Positions 7,457 through 16,199 of a stretch of 34,351 nt of DNA are shown here, one piece after another. The translations under genes were made by a program, and so were the position numbers. The first letter of the stretch is position 1. Every line of letters begins with the position of its first letter. The stretch covers positions 1 through 34,351 of the forward strand of contig CAJTZW010000014.1 of assembly GCA_910584305.1 (NCBI GenBank). Reading direction: 5' to 3'. The notes beneath the pieces were generated by a model. The model did not search any database. It had not been told where the DNA came from and worked only from the letters and a program-made list of their open reading frames with translations. Source of the stretch: an uncultured Bacilli bacterium. Its GTDB lineage: Bacteria > Bacillota_I > Bacilli_A > RF39 > UBA660.

Positions 7457-8347
7457 TTATTTCATTTCTGAATTAAAAAAATTAAATATTTCTTCTCTAT
7501 TCTTTACAAGTGTCATTTTCTTAGTAATCACATCAGTAGCTTCTTTGTAACTTATCGGTTCAACAAATTTCTCATTTTCATCAGCTCCTGTAAAAAATTG
7601 ATACGACTCTGCCATATAATACATTACAACTAACTCTGTTAATTGTTCCTTTGTCATTTTTCCTTCATTATATAATGTTTGCAATTCTAAATAACGTGAC
7701 GCCCTCCATTTTTTATATTCCTTAAAAATTTTTAGATTATCATCAGTGTGCTCAAATTTTTCAAGCATAAGAGGATAATAATACATTGTTTCATACCTAA
7801 GACATTCACTGTATAATTCATCTATGGTAGTATATCTATCCATAAAATCTTCATAACAACTTACAGTAGTAAAATTTGGAAATAGTACACTTTTACCACC
7901 TAAATCATAAATCTTAGAAAGCATACTAATATCCGTTGCAGAATCACCAGCCGCTAACAATTTATTAATTTTATAGTCCTTAAATATACTCCCTAAAGCA
8001 AAATCAACAGCTTCTGCCTTATCGTCTGTCTTTAACAAATTAAGATAAAAGCCATTTATCTCTGTAAAGTTTATATTACTTTTTTGACGCATTCTAGTCA
8101 TAACATAAAATAACCTACTCTTATGACTATCATCAAGCAAATCTGTACAATCATTTAAATAACTACAAAATAGTTCAGGTGAAAAATGATCACAACTGGA
8201 TATAATAACAAAATAGTTATCATTTACTAAATAATCGAGCCAAAATTTTTGTAAGATTTGGCCACATTCCTCCAAACTAAGACCATCAACAGGGCCAACT
8301 AAAGTATCTAGAAAATCCGAAAAGATTATATTTACTTTTTTCCCCAT
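7457..8347 (-). CDS. HAD-superfamily-like protein with an altered motif I
   Basis: The 296-residue protein starts at ATG 8347 after AGGTGAT. It opens with VNIIFSDFLDTLVG, placed like HAD motif I (DxDxT). Residues about 100-115 (LLKTDDKAEAVDFAL) supply the motif III lysine, and LLAAGDSATDISML (about 131-144) matches motif IV (GDxxxD). A fluoroacetate- or phosphatase-type HAD normally has Asp at the first and third motif I positions. Here the order is D-F-L-D-T, so the acid/base Asp is displaced by one residue or lost. The C-terminal 110 residues are helical with no known domain. It may be a phosphoserine-phosphatase-like hydrolase or a catalytically altered relative; the substrate is unknown. 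It stands alone in its transcript. Confidence 0.6.
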   Translation of the reverse strand: MGKKVNIIFSDFLDTLVGPVDGLSLEECGQILQKFWLDYLVNDNYFVIISSCDHFSPELFCSYLNDCTDLLDDSHKSRLFYVMTRMRQKSNINFTEINGFYLNLLKTDDKAEAVDFALGSIFKDYKINKLLAAGDSATDISMLSKIYDLGGKSVLFPNFTTVSCYEDFMDRYTTIDELYSECLRYETMYYYPLMLEKFEHTDDNLKIFKEYKKWRASRYLELQTLYNEGKMTKEQLTELVVMYYMAESYQFFTGADENEKFVEPISYKEATDVITKKMTLVKNREEIFNFFNSEMK

Positions 8348-9000
8348 AACATCACCTCAAGATGGAGAATATCATATCATATATACTTTAAGATGTAAAG
8401 TAACGAAAGAAATGTTATTAATTTATGATAGAATAAAAATTTGGTTTAAGTTTGGGCAGATTATATCAAATCCATTTTTTGACTGCCCATCTCTATCTCT
8501 CATCTTATTATTCATCTAATCTTAGAAAGTGGGAGGTCTTTGAAATCCATATAAACCGCATGATGAGATAATAATGAGTACTAAGATTCAAACTAGGAAA
8601 GGAAGTATTCCGGATAGAAATCATACAGAAGATGAAATCTATACAAAGAGTTAATACATCTTTGTTTCCTATAATTTGAATTATGTTTTAAGAATAGTAA
8701 AATTTATGAATTAACTGTTTTACGCCAAAAACTTTTAAACAATAGGTACTTTTAGTGTTTTAAATCGTGGAATAATCTTAATTTTTAACTAAATCTATAA
8801 CTATTTTAAGAAATTTACAAAAAAAACTTGTAAAAGCTTAGAAAACCGGAAAAGATTGTAAAAATAAATCGGAATTATATGAAATAACGAATAGGTGTAA
8901 TAATATATACAAGATAATATAAATCTATGAACAATTCTGGTGGCATAGACATTCATAATAAAAACAAATATTACCAATTATTATATATAATGCATGCAAT
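8348..9000. other. 653-bp gene-free stretch with inverted repeats
   Basis: No convincing protein gene is present. Visible structure: GGGCAG (8454-8459) with CTGCCC (8483-8488); AATCTTAG (8518-8525) with CTAAGATT (8581-8588); CTCATCTTATTA (8499-8510) partly complementary to 8569-8578; and ACAAAGA (8643-8649) with TCTTTGT (8659-8665), followed by a T-rich segment. It could hold a small RNA transcribed on the plus strand from about 8440 to 8665, but I do not recognise any known RNA family. The half near 9000 is featureless AT-rich DNA downstream of the sigK 3' part. Confidence 0.4.
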
Positions 9001-9411
9001 TTACATAATTCGCTTTTGATAATTTTCCTCATGTGTTAATTGTTTTCGCATCTTCTCTAAATTCTTTTGTATAATCCGACTTACATAAGATCTAGATATA
9101 CCACATATATCTGCAATTTCCTGTTGGTTGTGTCTCTTATTACCATTCAAGCCAAAGTATAATGAGAGAATATATCTATCTTGCTCTGGAAGTTCTTCAA
9201 ACACTTTCAAAGATTCTTGAAGTGTCTCTCGAAAACAATACTCTTCTTCTATATCGGTATTATTACATAATATTTCTCCCAGAATTAATGGCTTACCTTC
9301 CTTACTATTTCCAATCGGTTCTTCAAATGGTACTTGCACACTTAATTTTTTACTCTTTCGCAAATACATCAAGATTTCATTTGCTGTCTTCACTTGTTGG
9401 AAAGGTGTCAT
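9001..9411 (-). CDS. sigK: 3' part of the interrupted sigma-K gene (regions 3-4)
   Basis: True sigma sequence starts at 9378 (codon Glu of NEILMYLRKSK). The upstream ATG at 9411 lies inside the recombinase gene and lacks a ribosome binding site, so this piece is unlikely to be made alone. From NEILMYLR the frame continues with VPFEEPIGNSKEGKPLILGEIL, very like sigma-K (PIGQDKEGNEISLIDVL in B. subtilis), then region 4 with EQDRYILSLYFGLNG and the -35-binding helix-turn-helix NQQEIADICGISRSYVSRI. It is 125 residues long to the TAA at 9001. Joined at the AATG core to the 96 codons at 21306-21593 it makes a 221-residue sigma factor, a normal length. Sigma-K directs late mother-cell sporulation genes in spore formers. 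Confidence 0.9.
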   Translation of the reverse strand: MTPFQQVKTANEILMYLRKSKKLSVQVPFEEPIGNSKEGKPLILGEILCNNTDIEEEYCFRETLQESLKVFEELPEQDRYILSLYFGLNGNKRHNQQEIADICGISRSYVSRIIQKNLEKMRKQLTHEENYQKRIM

Positions 9412-11083
9412 CTTTTATATTTCTAGCACCTATAAAGTTAATTGTAATATCCTCTCCATCTGTTGTTATAGAGCTTACTAGAAGCTTTATTAAGTTTCTT
9501 TTGGTATTTAGGTCTAGATTATCAAATTCGTTAAAATAAGTGTCTAAAATGTGTAATACAAGGTCAGATGTATCTTTATCATTAATTTCATCATAATTAG
9601 TATTGGTTAGATCCTTTATCTGTTTTTCAATTTTTATATTTTGTTCTTTTAAAGATTTAATTTCTTTAGAAATATCATCGAGTAGTTCAATATCAATATA
9701 TTTAATTTTATCTAATAAAGCATTTATATCTTTTTCATTTTTAGAAAGTGATGATCTTAATGCTTTTAATTCTTCGTTGTTTTTATATTCTTCCGTAAAA
9801 GTGTTTTTAGAAATCTCTTTTAATGATTGATAAAATAGTGAATTAGGATTAGCTAGTTCTTTTATTTTTTCCATTACCAAGTCATCTGCTTCTAATCCGT
9901 TAATATTTTTACAATCACATTTTTGTTTTCTACTTCTTTCTTTTAGCTCACACATATAATCAAATCTTCTTCGTCCATCTTCACTAATCGTTTTATTTTT
10001 TAATTTAGGACGCATGAAAGAGCCACAATGAGAACACCTTAAAATTCCTGAAAGTAGTGCATTACTAGCTGATGGTTTTCGGTATCTCATATCACTATTT
10101 TTAAGAAGTAAGTTTTGAACTTCAACCCAATCTTTACCAATAATATTTCCTTTATGTTTTCCAATAGAAATGATCCAATCTTCTATATCTCTTTTGATAA
10201 CAATTTTATTTTTTCCTTTATGTTCTGTTTTATTATATACCATTAAACCATGATTCCCGTTAAAGTCTTTTTCTTCGGCATAAATTTCTACATCAAACTT
10301 TTTAAAATAATCTAAAGTATCTTTATCAGCTATAGCATAGACAGGATTCGTAAGGATATTTTTTAAAGACCAACGTGTAAAATATTTACCATTTTTCGTT
10401 TTAATATCATTTTGAATCGTATAAGTTTCTAGTTTTGTCAAAGATTTTAACTCTAACATTTTTTTAAATAGAGTGATCACAATCGGCATTTCATCATTAT
10501 CACTTAATTTAAATAGTTTTCTTTTTTTACCATCTATAGTTATTTTTTCTGTTTGTTCAGAATCAAACCCTGTAGGAGTATTCCCACCAAGCCAACGTCC
10601 TGTTTTAGCAAGATCTATCATATTATCACGGATTCTTTCGGCTGTTGTATCACGTTCAAGTTGAGCAAATACAGAACTCATAAACATCATAGCACGTCCA
10701 CTAGGGGTTATACTTTCTATATTTTCGGTAGCTGATAAAAATACAACTCCAAAATTATCAAGCTCCGTTACTAAATTACTAAAATCCGTTACATTACGAC
10801 TAATTCGATCTAGTCTATAAAAAGCTATTACTTTGATTTTATTGTTTCTTATATCTTTTAATAATCTTTGAAAATCAGGTCTATTCATATTATAACCTGT
10901 AAATCCCTCATCCTCATAAATAATAATATCATTTTCTAAATCAACATCAGGAAATTGAAAAGCTATTTTTTTCTTACACATTTCAATTTGATTCTTGGTG
11001 CTTTCTCCTTTCCCTGTATATTTTGATTTTCTAGAGTAGATTGCTATTTTACGATCGTCTTTTTTCTTATTTGTACTTTGCAT
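9377..11083 (-). CDS. Large serine recombinase of the SpoIVCA (skin excisionase) type
   Basis: The 568-residue protein starts at ATG 11083 with AAAGGA upstream. The N-terminal resolvase domain (about 10-165) contains KIAIYSRKSKYTGKGES, with the catalytic serine at position 20 (YSRKS), then FYRLDRISRNVTDF and AQLERDTTAERI. The recombinase domain follows, then a zinc ribbon (CSHC...MC...CDC, about 355-405) and a coiled coil (about 440-510), which is the architecture of large serine integrases. It would perform integration and, with a directionality factor, excision of the element. The stop codon coincides with the attachment core, so the last base of the stop belongs to the chromosomal flank. 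It reads toward the sigK 3' half, typical of recombinases next to their own att site. Confidence 0.93.
   Translation of the reverse strand: MQSTNKKKDDRKIAIYSRKSKYTGKGESTKNQIEMCKKKIAFQFPDVDLENDIIIYEDEGFTGYNMNRPDFQRLLKDIRNNKIKVIAFYRLDRISRNVTDFSNLVTELDNFGVVFLSATENIESITPSGRAMMFMSSVFAQLERDTTAERIRDNMIDLAKTGRWLGGNTPTGFDSEQTEKITIDGKKRKLFKLSDNDEMPIVITLFKKMLELKSLTKLETYTIQNDIKTKNGKYFTRWSLKNILTNPVYAIADKDTLDYFKKFDVEIYAEEKDFNGNHGLMVYNKTEHKGKNKIVIKRDIEDWIISIGKHKGNIIGKDWVEVQNLLLKNSDMRYRKPSASNALLSGILRCSHCGSFMRPKLKNKTISEDGRRRFDYMCELKERSRKQKCDCKNINGLEADDLVMEKIKELANPNSLFYQSLKEISKNTFTEEYKNNEELKALRSSLSKNEKDINALLDKIKYIDIELLDDISKEIKSLKEQNIKIEKQIKDLTNTNYDEINDKDTSDLVLHILDTYFNEFDNLDLNTKRNLIKLLVSSITTDGEDITINFIGARNIKDDTFPTSEDSK
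9378..9403 (-). other. Left attachment half-site (recombinase side)
   Basis: The core AATG occupies 9378-9381 (minus strand). Outward into the element lies the arm TTTCCAA (minus strand, 9397-9403). In the reconstructed circle this arm faces TTGGAAA from 21285-21291 at exactly equal distance from a central AA dinucleotide. The recombinase stop codon TGA (9377-9379) overlaps the core. Confidence 0.75.
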
Positions 11084-11159
11084 ATTTTAAAATCCTTTCC
11101 AACACGTATTAACTTAATATAGTATATCACAAAATTAAAATAATAGATATAGTTAAACA

Positions 11160-11183
11160 AAATAAAAAAGACTTTGAAAGTCA
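11160..11183 (-). terminator. Terminator of the envelope operon
   Basis: Just after the lipoprotein stop, the minus strand reads GACTTTCAAAGTC followed by TTTTTTATTTT: a 5-bp stem with a tight loop and a T tract. It separates the operon from the recombinase promoter region (11084-11160), which holds TATACT/TATATT-like -10 boxes. Confidence 0.65.
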
Positions 11184-11186
11184 ATT

Positions 11187-12167
11187 TTATTCTAGGTTTG
11201 ATATTTTCCATGTATTATTATCTTTTTTGATTGTTGCATTTAAAACTATAGATTTTGTGTCTGTACCCCCAGTACAAAGAAGCCCAGCAATACATTTTGC
11301 ATCAATTTCATAATCCATACTTACTTTTATTTTTAATTCATTATTATTTATATATTCCCATATAGAATATTCTAATGAATCCTCTTTTAAGTTTTTAAAT
11401 GTATAACTCTTATGTGAATCTTGCCAACTCTTTTTAAATTTATTAGTTGGTAATTCAAAATCATTATTTATAAAATACTTACTAATTGCACTTTTATTAT
11501 TATCAATAAATCCAACCTGTATTACATCTTTAAACATAGGTTTAATAGTTTCATCTAACCCCTTTACAAATTCCTCTTTAAAGTTGGAAGTATCACAATT
11601 TTCATAGATAAATTCATCATAATTTCTATCACTTTCAAATTTCCAATCTTTTAATAAATCATTTGTTGCTAGATATTGATAGCTAACATTTTTAAAAGCA
11701 TTAAATTTATATGTAGCTTTATTATCATCTATTCTAGGATCTGATAGTTCTATACCATCTACACTAACTTTTGATGATGTATATGCTGTAATTGTTCTTT
11801 CTTCGTATAAATTATCTATATAAACTTTGTTTGTTTTTTTATCTACTTCTATATTCATAGAATCATTTTCATTGATGGTTAATTTATAATAAATTTTGTT
11901 ATCATCTTCACTTGATTTCATTGGTTTACATGATGTTATAGTTTTTTTATTTTCTTTCATCTTTTTAGCAAGTTGTTCTTTTGCTTCCTCTTTTTTATTA
12001 GTAAGTAATTTATCATCAGGGAAGTAGGCAATATCAATCATATCTCCATAATTCTCTTTGATTAATATATCACAATATTGTTCTGCAACTTTTTCTTCTT
12101 TATTTCCACAACCTGTTAGCATTAAAGCCATTATAATAGCTATACTTAAATATTTTATTTTCTTCAT
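11187..12167 (-). CDS. Exported lipoprotein of unknown function
   Basis: The 326-residue protein begins with a basic n-region and a hydrophobic stretch ending in the lipobox LTGC (cleavage before C20), so it should be lipid-anchored outside the membrane. The rest is a mix of Lys/Asp/Asn-rich beta strands and helices, with Cys pairs (CDTS and CIAGLLC) that could be oxidised. The N-terminal 25-130 region resembles small NTF2-like or DUF4878-style export domains (AEQYCDILIKENYGDMI), but I cannot assign a family. It is the last gene of a four-gene minus-strand operon, 15 bp after its neighbour, with AAAGGA before the ATG. Confidence 0.75.
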   Translation of the reverse strand: MKKIKYLSIAIIMALMLTGCGNKEEKVAEQYCDILIKENYGDMIDIAYFPDDKLLTNKKEEAKEQLAKKMKENKKTITSCKPMKSSEDDNKIYYKLTINENDSMNIEVDKKTNKVYIDNLYEERTITAYTSSKVSVDGIELSDPRIDDNKATYKFNAFKNVSYQYLATNDLLKDWKFESDRNYDEFIYENCDTSNFKEEFVKGLDETIKPMFKDVIQVGFIDNNKSAISKYFINNDFELPTNKFKKSWQDSHKSYTFKNLKEDSLEYSIWEYINNNELKIKVSMDYEIDAKCIAGLLCTGGTDTKSIVLNATIKKDNNTWKISNLE

Positions 12168-12182
12168 TTTCTATTTCCTTTC

Positions 12183-12788
12183 TTATAATTCCTTTGTAAT
12201 AATTGTTCCGTCTGAATTTGTATTAATTAACTCATAAACATTTAAAATAGGATAGTCATAATTATAATTATCAATTAAAAGTAATTGTGTATTTGTTTTA
12301 ATCTTATCATTACTCCAAATATGGTCTACTTTAACTTTTGTTTTTTCTCCTGCTTTTAGTGTATAAGTTTCTGATCCTCTAATAGCAAATGGTCTTCCGT
12401 CCATATCTTTAAGAAAAATAGTATAACCAATATTATTTATTGTTTCTTTTGAAGTATTCTTGATAGTAAATTCAAATTCAACATCCCCAGATCTTGTTTT
12501 ATTATTGTTTACCTTATTTTCTTTCAGTTTTAGTTTAGATCCACTAATTGAAACCTTATTATAGTTTTTAACTTCATTATACGTGTAATAAGGGTAGTCC
12601 GTAGAAGTAGGATGTATAACATTTGCTAAAGCAAGACCATTTCCACCTTTACTACCCAAAAATGCAATACTAGTTATTCCGACAATAACAATAGCTCCAC
12701 CAATAGCAACTTTTTTCACTCCTATTTTTATAACTTGATCTTTAATTTTTTTAACAATTTCTTTTCCTTTTTCTAATAAATTATTCAT
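12183..12788 (-). CDS. Membrane-anchored protein with an Ig-like (FxLYD-type) outer domain
   Basis: Of 201 residues, an N-terminal amphipathic basic helix (1-27) is followed by one membrane helix (VAIGGAIVIVGITSIAFLG, about 28-46). An extracytoplasmic beta-sandwich (about 75-185) contains GDVEFEFTIKNTSKETINNIGYTIFL and YTLKAGEKTKVKV, the pattern of FxLYD/DUF-type Ig-like domains that adorn Bacillota surfaces. It lies between two other exported proteins of the element's envelope operon with short gaps. Function is unknown; an adhesion or assembly role is inferred only from topology. Confidence 0.65.
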   Translation of the reverse strand: MNNLLEKGKEIVKKIKDQVIKIGVKKVAIGGAIVIVGITSIAFLGSKGGNGLALANVIHPTSTDYPYYTYNEVKNYNKVSISGSKLKLKENKVNNNKTRSGDVEFEFTIKNTSKETINNIGYTIFLKDMDGRPFAIRGSETYTLKAGEKTKVKVDHIWSNDKIKTNTQLLLIDNYNYDYPILNVYELINTNSDGTIITKEL

Positions 12789-12811
12789 TTTCTTTTACCT
12801 CTTTCCTTATA

Positions 12812-14797
12812 TTAATCTTTTTGATAAGCACTTGAACATGATATATCTGTACATTTCATTATTCTAATCTTTGATGAATCTGTTTTTATCAATGTTAAAT
12901 TATATATTTTTCCTTTGTCATCAAGTCCAGAAGGATATATATAATACCCTGATTCAATATCTGCACCTGTTTCTGTCTTTCCATTACCTGTAAGTATATA
13001 ATAGGATCCATCATCTTGTTTTTTTACACTTTGGTATTTTTTGGCACCATATTCTGTAGTAAATGTTCCATCTTTACTTAAAGTTAAAGTATTATTAGAA
13101 TAAGTTCCTGCATAACAAGAAAAATCTCCATTTAATAACTTTTCTTCACATTTATCCTTTATTTTTCCCTCTAATGTTATAATAGGCAACTTCTTTTCAA
13201 AGTTAGCTTCTACTTTTGCAACAATAAAATGTGTTTCGGCATAAACCCCAGCACTTACAAAAGCACCAATCTCCATTTTTCCGTCTATTTGATCTTTATT
13301 AGATGAATTCATATAATTTATTTGTCCATCTGCATATATTCCTAGTGGAGCTTCAACACCAACTTCCATAACTCTACAGAAATTAATGCTTACACTTGGA
13401 GTTAATCCTAGTTTAGCTTCGGCTTTACCCAGAACATCATAGGAGCTGTTCTTTACACTAAAATCAAAATTTTTATAGAATCCTTTATTGTTATGTCCAA
13501 ATAAAATATTGAAATTATTTTTAACATTTAAATCAGCTTTTAATATTAGTTCTAATTCTTTTAGTAAATCAATTTTTAGATCCACAGTTAAACCTAAAAT
13601 AGGAGTAGGAACAAAGGTTTTTCCAATCAATGTAGTTTCTTTAGAAGAATCTTTTTTAGCATTATTTAAAATATCTTTAAATAGTCCAGCTTTAACACTT
13701 ATATCATCATTTACATCTTCTTCAAAATTAAATTTATATTCCTCATTTTCTATCGGATTAATATTAAAATCTGTATTAATATCTACATCAAGTCTAGCAC
13801 CTATGTCATGCTTAAATAAGGTTATATCACAATGAGCTTTTAGTTTAATAATAAGTTCTAAATCTAGCTTCATATCATGATTTTCTAACGCACTTTTAAA
13901 TATTGATTTATTCCCATGATTTAAATTGATACTTACCTTAACTTTAGCACTTCCATCTTTCCCTGTTTCAATATCAATATCTAAAATATCTTCGGCATAA
14001 ACATTTGGGATAATATGATCTAAAAGTCCATTTTCAGCTATAGATATTTTTATATAATCTTTTAATTCTTCATTGCTTATAAAGTCATTTAGCTTTAAAT
14101 TAAATTCTCCGTATATATCTAAATCTTTGAATAGTTCTTCTAGAGTAGGAGCACTTGTTTTAATTATATAATTATTATCTTCTTTTTTTAGATCCATCAC
14201 TTTAAAAGCAATTACTTCATCTTTATTTTGATAGTATAAAACATCATCTTTTTTAAATTCCTTATTAGATGTAATTGTATAATAATTATCATCTTTATTA
14301 ATGTTTGTTATAGTATTAGAATCAACTTCAATTACATTATCATTTAATATCTGTGTGTTAGAATTAGGTCTTACGATTGAAAAATATAAAGTCTTAATAT
14401 CTTTTAATTTTTCATCCGTAAATGTTGCATTTTCTAAAGTGATTTTATAGGTTTTTCCTGCTTCATAATCTTTATTAGAAACTATAACATAATCCTTTTT
14501 ATTCTTGCTTACATTAGATTCTATTTCTTTATCATTTTCATCCACTATTTTATATTTAATTTCCTTATCTTCACTTGATACATTAAATTTAATATCAGCA
14601 TTGGCTTTCATTAAATAATAGCTATCATCTTCATATTGAACTAAATAATCACTAGAATCGGCAATTTTTAAAGTTTTTCCAACAATAAACTCATCATTTT
14701 TATTATTTATAAAATAGTAGATCAAGCTACCAGCTATAACCAATACTAAAATAATAATAGGAATAATAATTTTTTTGTTTTTAATAATCTTCTTCAT
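12812..14797 (-). CDS. Large surface protein with N-terminal membrane anchor
   Basis: Of 661 residues, a basic start and one hydrophobic helix (about 9-29, IIIPIIILVLVIAGSLIYYF) are followed by a long, exported, strongly beta-patterned region. Residues about 40-150 look like a bacterial Ig/fibronectin-type module (YKITLENATFTDEKLKDIKTLYFSIV). Residues about 270-530 alternate hydrophobic and charged residues (VKVSINLNHG, LDLELIIKLKAHC, ARLDVDINTDFNIN), as in amphipathic beta-sheets. The C-terminal ~110 residues hold two Cys pairs (KDKCEEKLLNGDFSCY; MKCTDISC) and strands resembling an extracellular lipocalin-like or DUF module. No sortase motif is visible. It is the largest cargo product of the element; I do not recognise the family. 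Confidence 0.65.
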   Translation of the reverse strand: MKKIIKNKKIIIPIIILVLVIAGSLIYYFINNKNDEFIVGKTLKIADSSDYLVQYEDDSYYLMKANADIKFNVSSEDKEIKYKIVDENDKEIESNVSKNKKDYVIVSNKDYEAGKTYKITLENATFTDEKLKDIKTLYFSIVRPNSNTQILNDNVIEVDSNTITNINKDDNYYTITSNKEFKKDDVLYYQNKDEVIAFKVMDLKKEDNNYIIKTSAPTLEELFKDLDIYGEFNLKLNDFISNEELKDYIKISIAENGLLDHIIPNVYAEDILDIDIETGKDGSAKVKVSINLNHGNKSIFKSALENHDMKLDLELIIKLKAHCDITLFKHDIGARLDVDINTDFNINPIENEEYKFNFEEDVNDDISVKAGLFKDILNNAKKDSSKETTLIGKTFVPTPILGLTVDLKIDLLKELELILKADLNVKNNFNILFGHNNKGFYKNFDFSVKNSSYDVLGKAEAKLGLTPSVSINFCRVMEVGVEAPLGIYADGQINYMNSSNKDQIDGKMEIGAFVSAGVYAETHFIVAKVEANFEKKLPIITLEGKIKDKCEEKLLNGDFSCYAGTYSNNTLTLSKDGTFTTEYGAKKYQSVKKQDDGSYYILTGNGKTETGADIESGYYIYPSGLDDKGKIYNLTLIKTDSSKIRIMKCTDISCSSAYQKD

Positions 14798-14808
14798 ATT
14801 TTTACCTC

Positions 14809-15687
14809 TTACTTCTTTCTATATCCAACGTATCTTATTTCAGCTTTATTTTGAACAATAACTACTTTCCCTTTGTCAAATTCTTCTTGTGTACAAATTT
14901 TATGAGAAGCTAATCCATTATCCTGAACAATATAATCAGGAGTAAAAGTTCCTTTTTCTCTATAAAGATTCATACCACTTGGAACTTCAATTATTTTTTT
15001 GTTTGATTTTACTTGTGGTTTTTCTATATTTTTCTTTGGATCATTTCTAGATGTATTGTTATTTGATATTTCTACACTACCACTACTAGAAGAAAAGCAT
15101 AACATACTAAACATAATTCCAATTACAACTATACCTATAATTAATGGGATAAAATTAGAAAGTAAAAGTAAAATGAGAGGAACAAGTAGATAATAGATTA
15201 TACTATTTATAACTAGAGTTTTTATTTGACTAATATTTGTTTTATATATAACAATCATTGGTAAAATACAAAATATTAAAAATACAAATGCAAATAATAA
15301 AGTAAGGCTCTTATTTTCTTTAATAGAGAATAGTATCATTAGAAAAATAGATATAAAAATGCCAACAATAGAAGCAAGAAATAAAATTTTGGATTTTTTA
15401 GATGATTCTTTAAAATATAAAATTAAAATCATTATTACTGATAAAACGCATAAGAAAATAAATATATATTTCATAATGTCATTATAATAGATCGAAAATA
15501 TGGTTGATGAAAATTTTAAATGAAATCCATTTTTTATATAGAATAAAATGATGGATATAAGCCCCCAAATAAGAGACATGAGAAGTATTAACGATGAAGA
15601 TAATATAGTAATATTATTTATCTTATTATCCTTAAAGTTTTTAAATGATTCTTTCATTTCTAATAGGTTTTCTTTGATATAATTCAT
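14809..15687 (-). CDS. Polytopic membrane protein, first gene of the envelope operon
   Basis: The ATG at 15687 is favoured over the one at 15693 because AAGGAG is then 8 nt upstream rather than 2. The protein (about 292 residues) has a charged N-terminus (KENLLEMKESFKNFKDNK) and about six membrane helices (roughly 28-50, 65-88, 97-115, 120-140, 148-160, 163-193). A Ser/Asn-rich linker and a C-terminal soluble domain (about 235-292) follow. The family is unknown. It heads an 11- to 23-bp-spaced operon, so its product may assemble or stabilise the three exported proteins downstream. Confidence 0.65.
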   Translation of the reverse strand: MNYIKENLLEMKESFKNFKDNKINNITILSSSLILLMSLIWGLISIILFYIKNGFHLKFSSTIFSIYYNDIMKYIFIFLCVLSVIMILILYFKESSKKSKILFLASIVGIFISIFLMILFSIKENKSLTLLFAFVFLIFCILPMIVIYKTNISQIKTLVINSIIYYLLVPLILLLLSNFIPLIIGIVVIGIMFSMLCFSSSSGSVEISNNNTSRNDPKKNIEKPQVKSNKKIIEVPSGMNLYREKGTFTPDYIVQDNGLASHKICTQEEFDKGKVVIVQNKAEIRYVGYRKK

Positions 15688-15693
15688 AAGCAT

Positions 15694-15833
15694 AACTCCT
15701 TAACAATAAACTCTTTCTATTTAAGTATAGCATATTTTCAATAAAAAAGACACCTATTATAGAACATTTAACTATAATACGCATATTATAAACATCTACT
15801 ATAAATGAGAAAATATATATAGGTGGTGATAAT
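15694..15833. promoter_or_regulatory. Divergent promoter region with a dyad
   Basis: This 140-bp gap separates the envelope operon from the first XRE regulator. TATAAT (15773-15778) and ATTATA (15785-15790) form an inverted repeat with a 6-bp spacer and could be a -10 box plus operator. On the minus strand a TATACT box lies nearer the operon. The layout suggests that the XRE protein at 15834 controls both directions. Confidence 0.4.
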
Positions 15834-16103
15834 ATGAATTTTAGTCCTGATGATGACAGATATATTTATGAATTAGTTAGTAAAAATATAAAGTATTTTA
15901 GACTACATAATAATAGTAAATATAGTTCGTATGGGAAAATGACACAAGAACAACTTGCAGAAAAATGTGATTTAAGTCATAGTCTAATTAGTAATATAGA
16001 GTCTTCTAAAGTTCAACAATCTTTTAGTATCGCCGTACTATATAGAATCTCTCGTGTTCTAGAAATAGACATTAAAGAGTTTTTTGTTGATCGTAAACTT
16101 TAA
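15834..16103 (+). CDS. XRE-family transcriptional regulator
   Basis: The 89-residue protein is essentially one helix-turn-helix domain: NIKYFRLHNNSKYSSYGKMTQEQLAEKCDLSHSLISNIES (about 17-57), then AVLYRISRVLEIDIKEFF. The MTQEQLAEKCDLSHSLIS segment is the canonical XRE motif. It starts at ATG 15834 after AGGTGGTGATA. It is probably the control repressor of the divergent envelope operon or of the element's own functions; this is inferred from position. A strong terminator follows. Confidence 0.85.
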   Translation: MNFSPDDDRYIYELVSKNIKYFRLHNNSKYSSYGKMTQEQLAEKCDLSHSLISNIESSKVQQSFSIAVLYRISRVLEIDIKEFFVDRKL

Positions 16104-16154
16104 TATATATTAATGTTTATATAGAATATGATTTTAAATTTCGTCAAAACTGCA

Positions 16155-16194
16155 AAAAAGATATGGATTCAATAATTAGATTCCATATCTTTTT
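16155..16194 (+). terminator. Terminator of the first XRE gene
   Basis: A perfect 13-bp stem, AAAAAGATATGGA (16155-16167) with TCCATATCTTTTT (16182-16194), lies 50 bp after the XRE stop. Confidence 0.85.
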
Positions 16195-16199
16195 AAATA

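Noticed and set aside
8575..8655. 26-codon open frame on the plus strand
   Set aside because: It has no ribosome binding site and no recognisable feature, and lies within the palindrome-rich stretch.
8348..9000. T-box or other known riboswitch upstream of the HAD-like gene
   Set aside because: No AGGGTGG-type T-box sequence or other riboswitch consensus is present on either strand, and the structured part lies mostly on the plus strand, opposite to the gene.
9379..9411. Independent sigma factor gene starting at ATG 9411
   Set aside because: The first eleven codons are the recombinase gene read in another frame, no ribosome binding site precedes the ATG, and the sigma similarity begins exactly at the att core.
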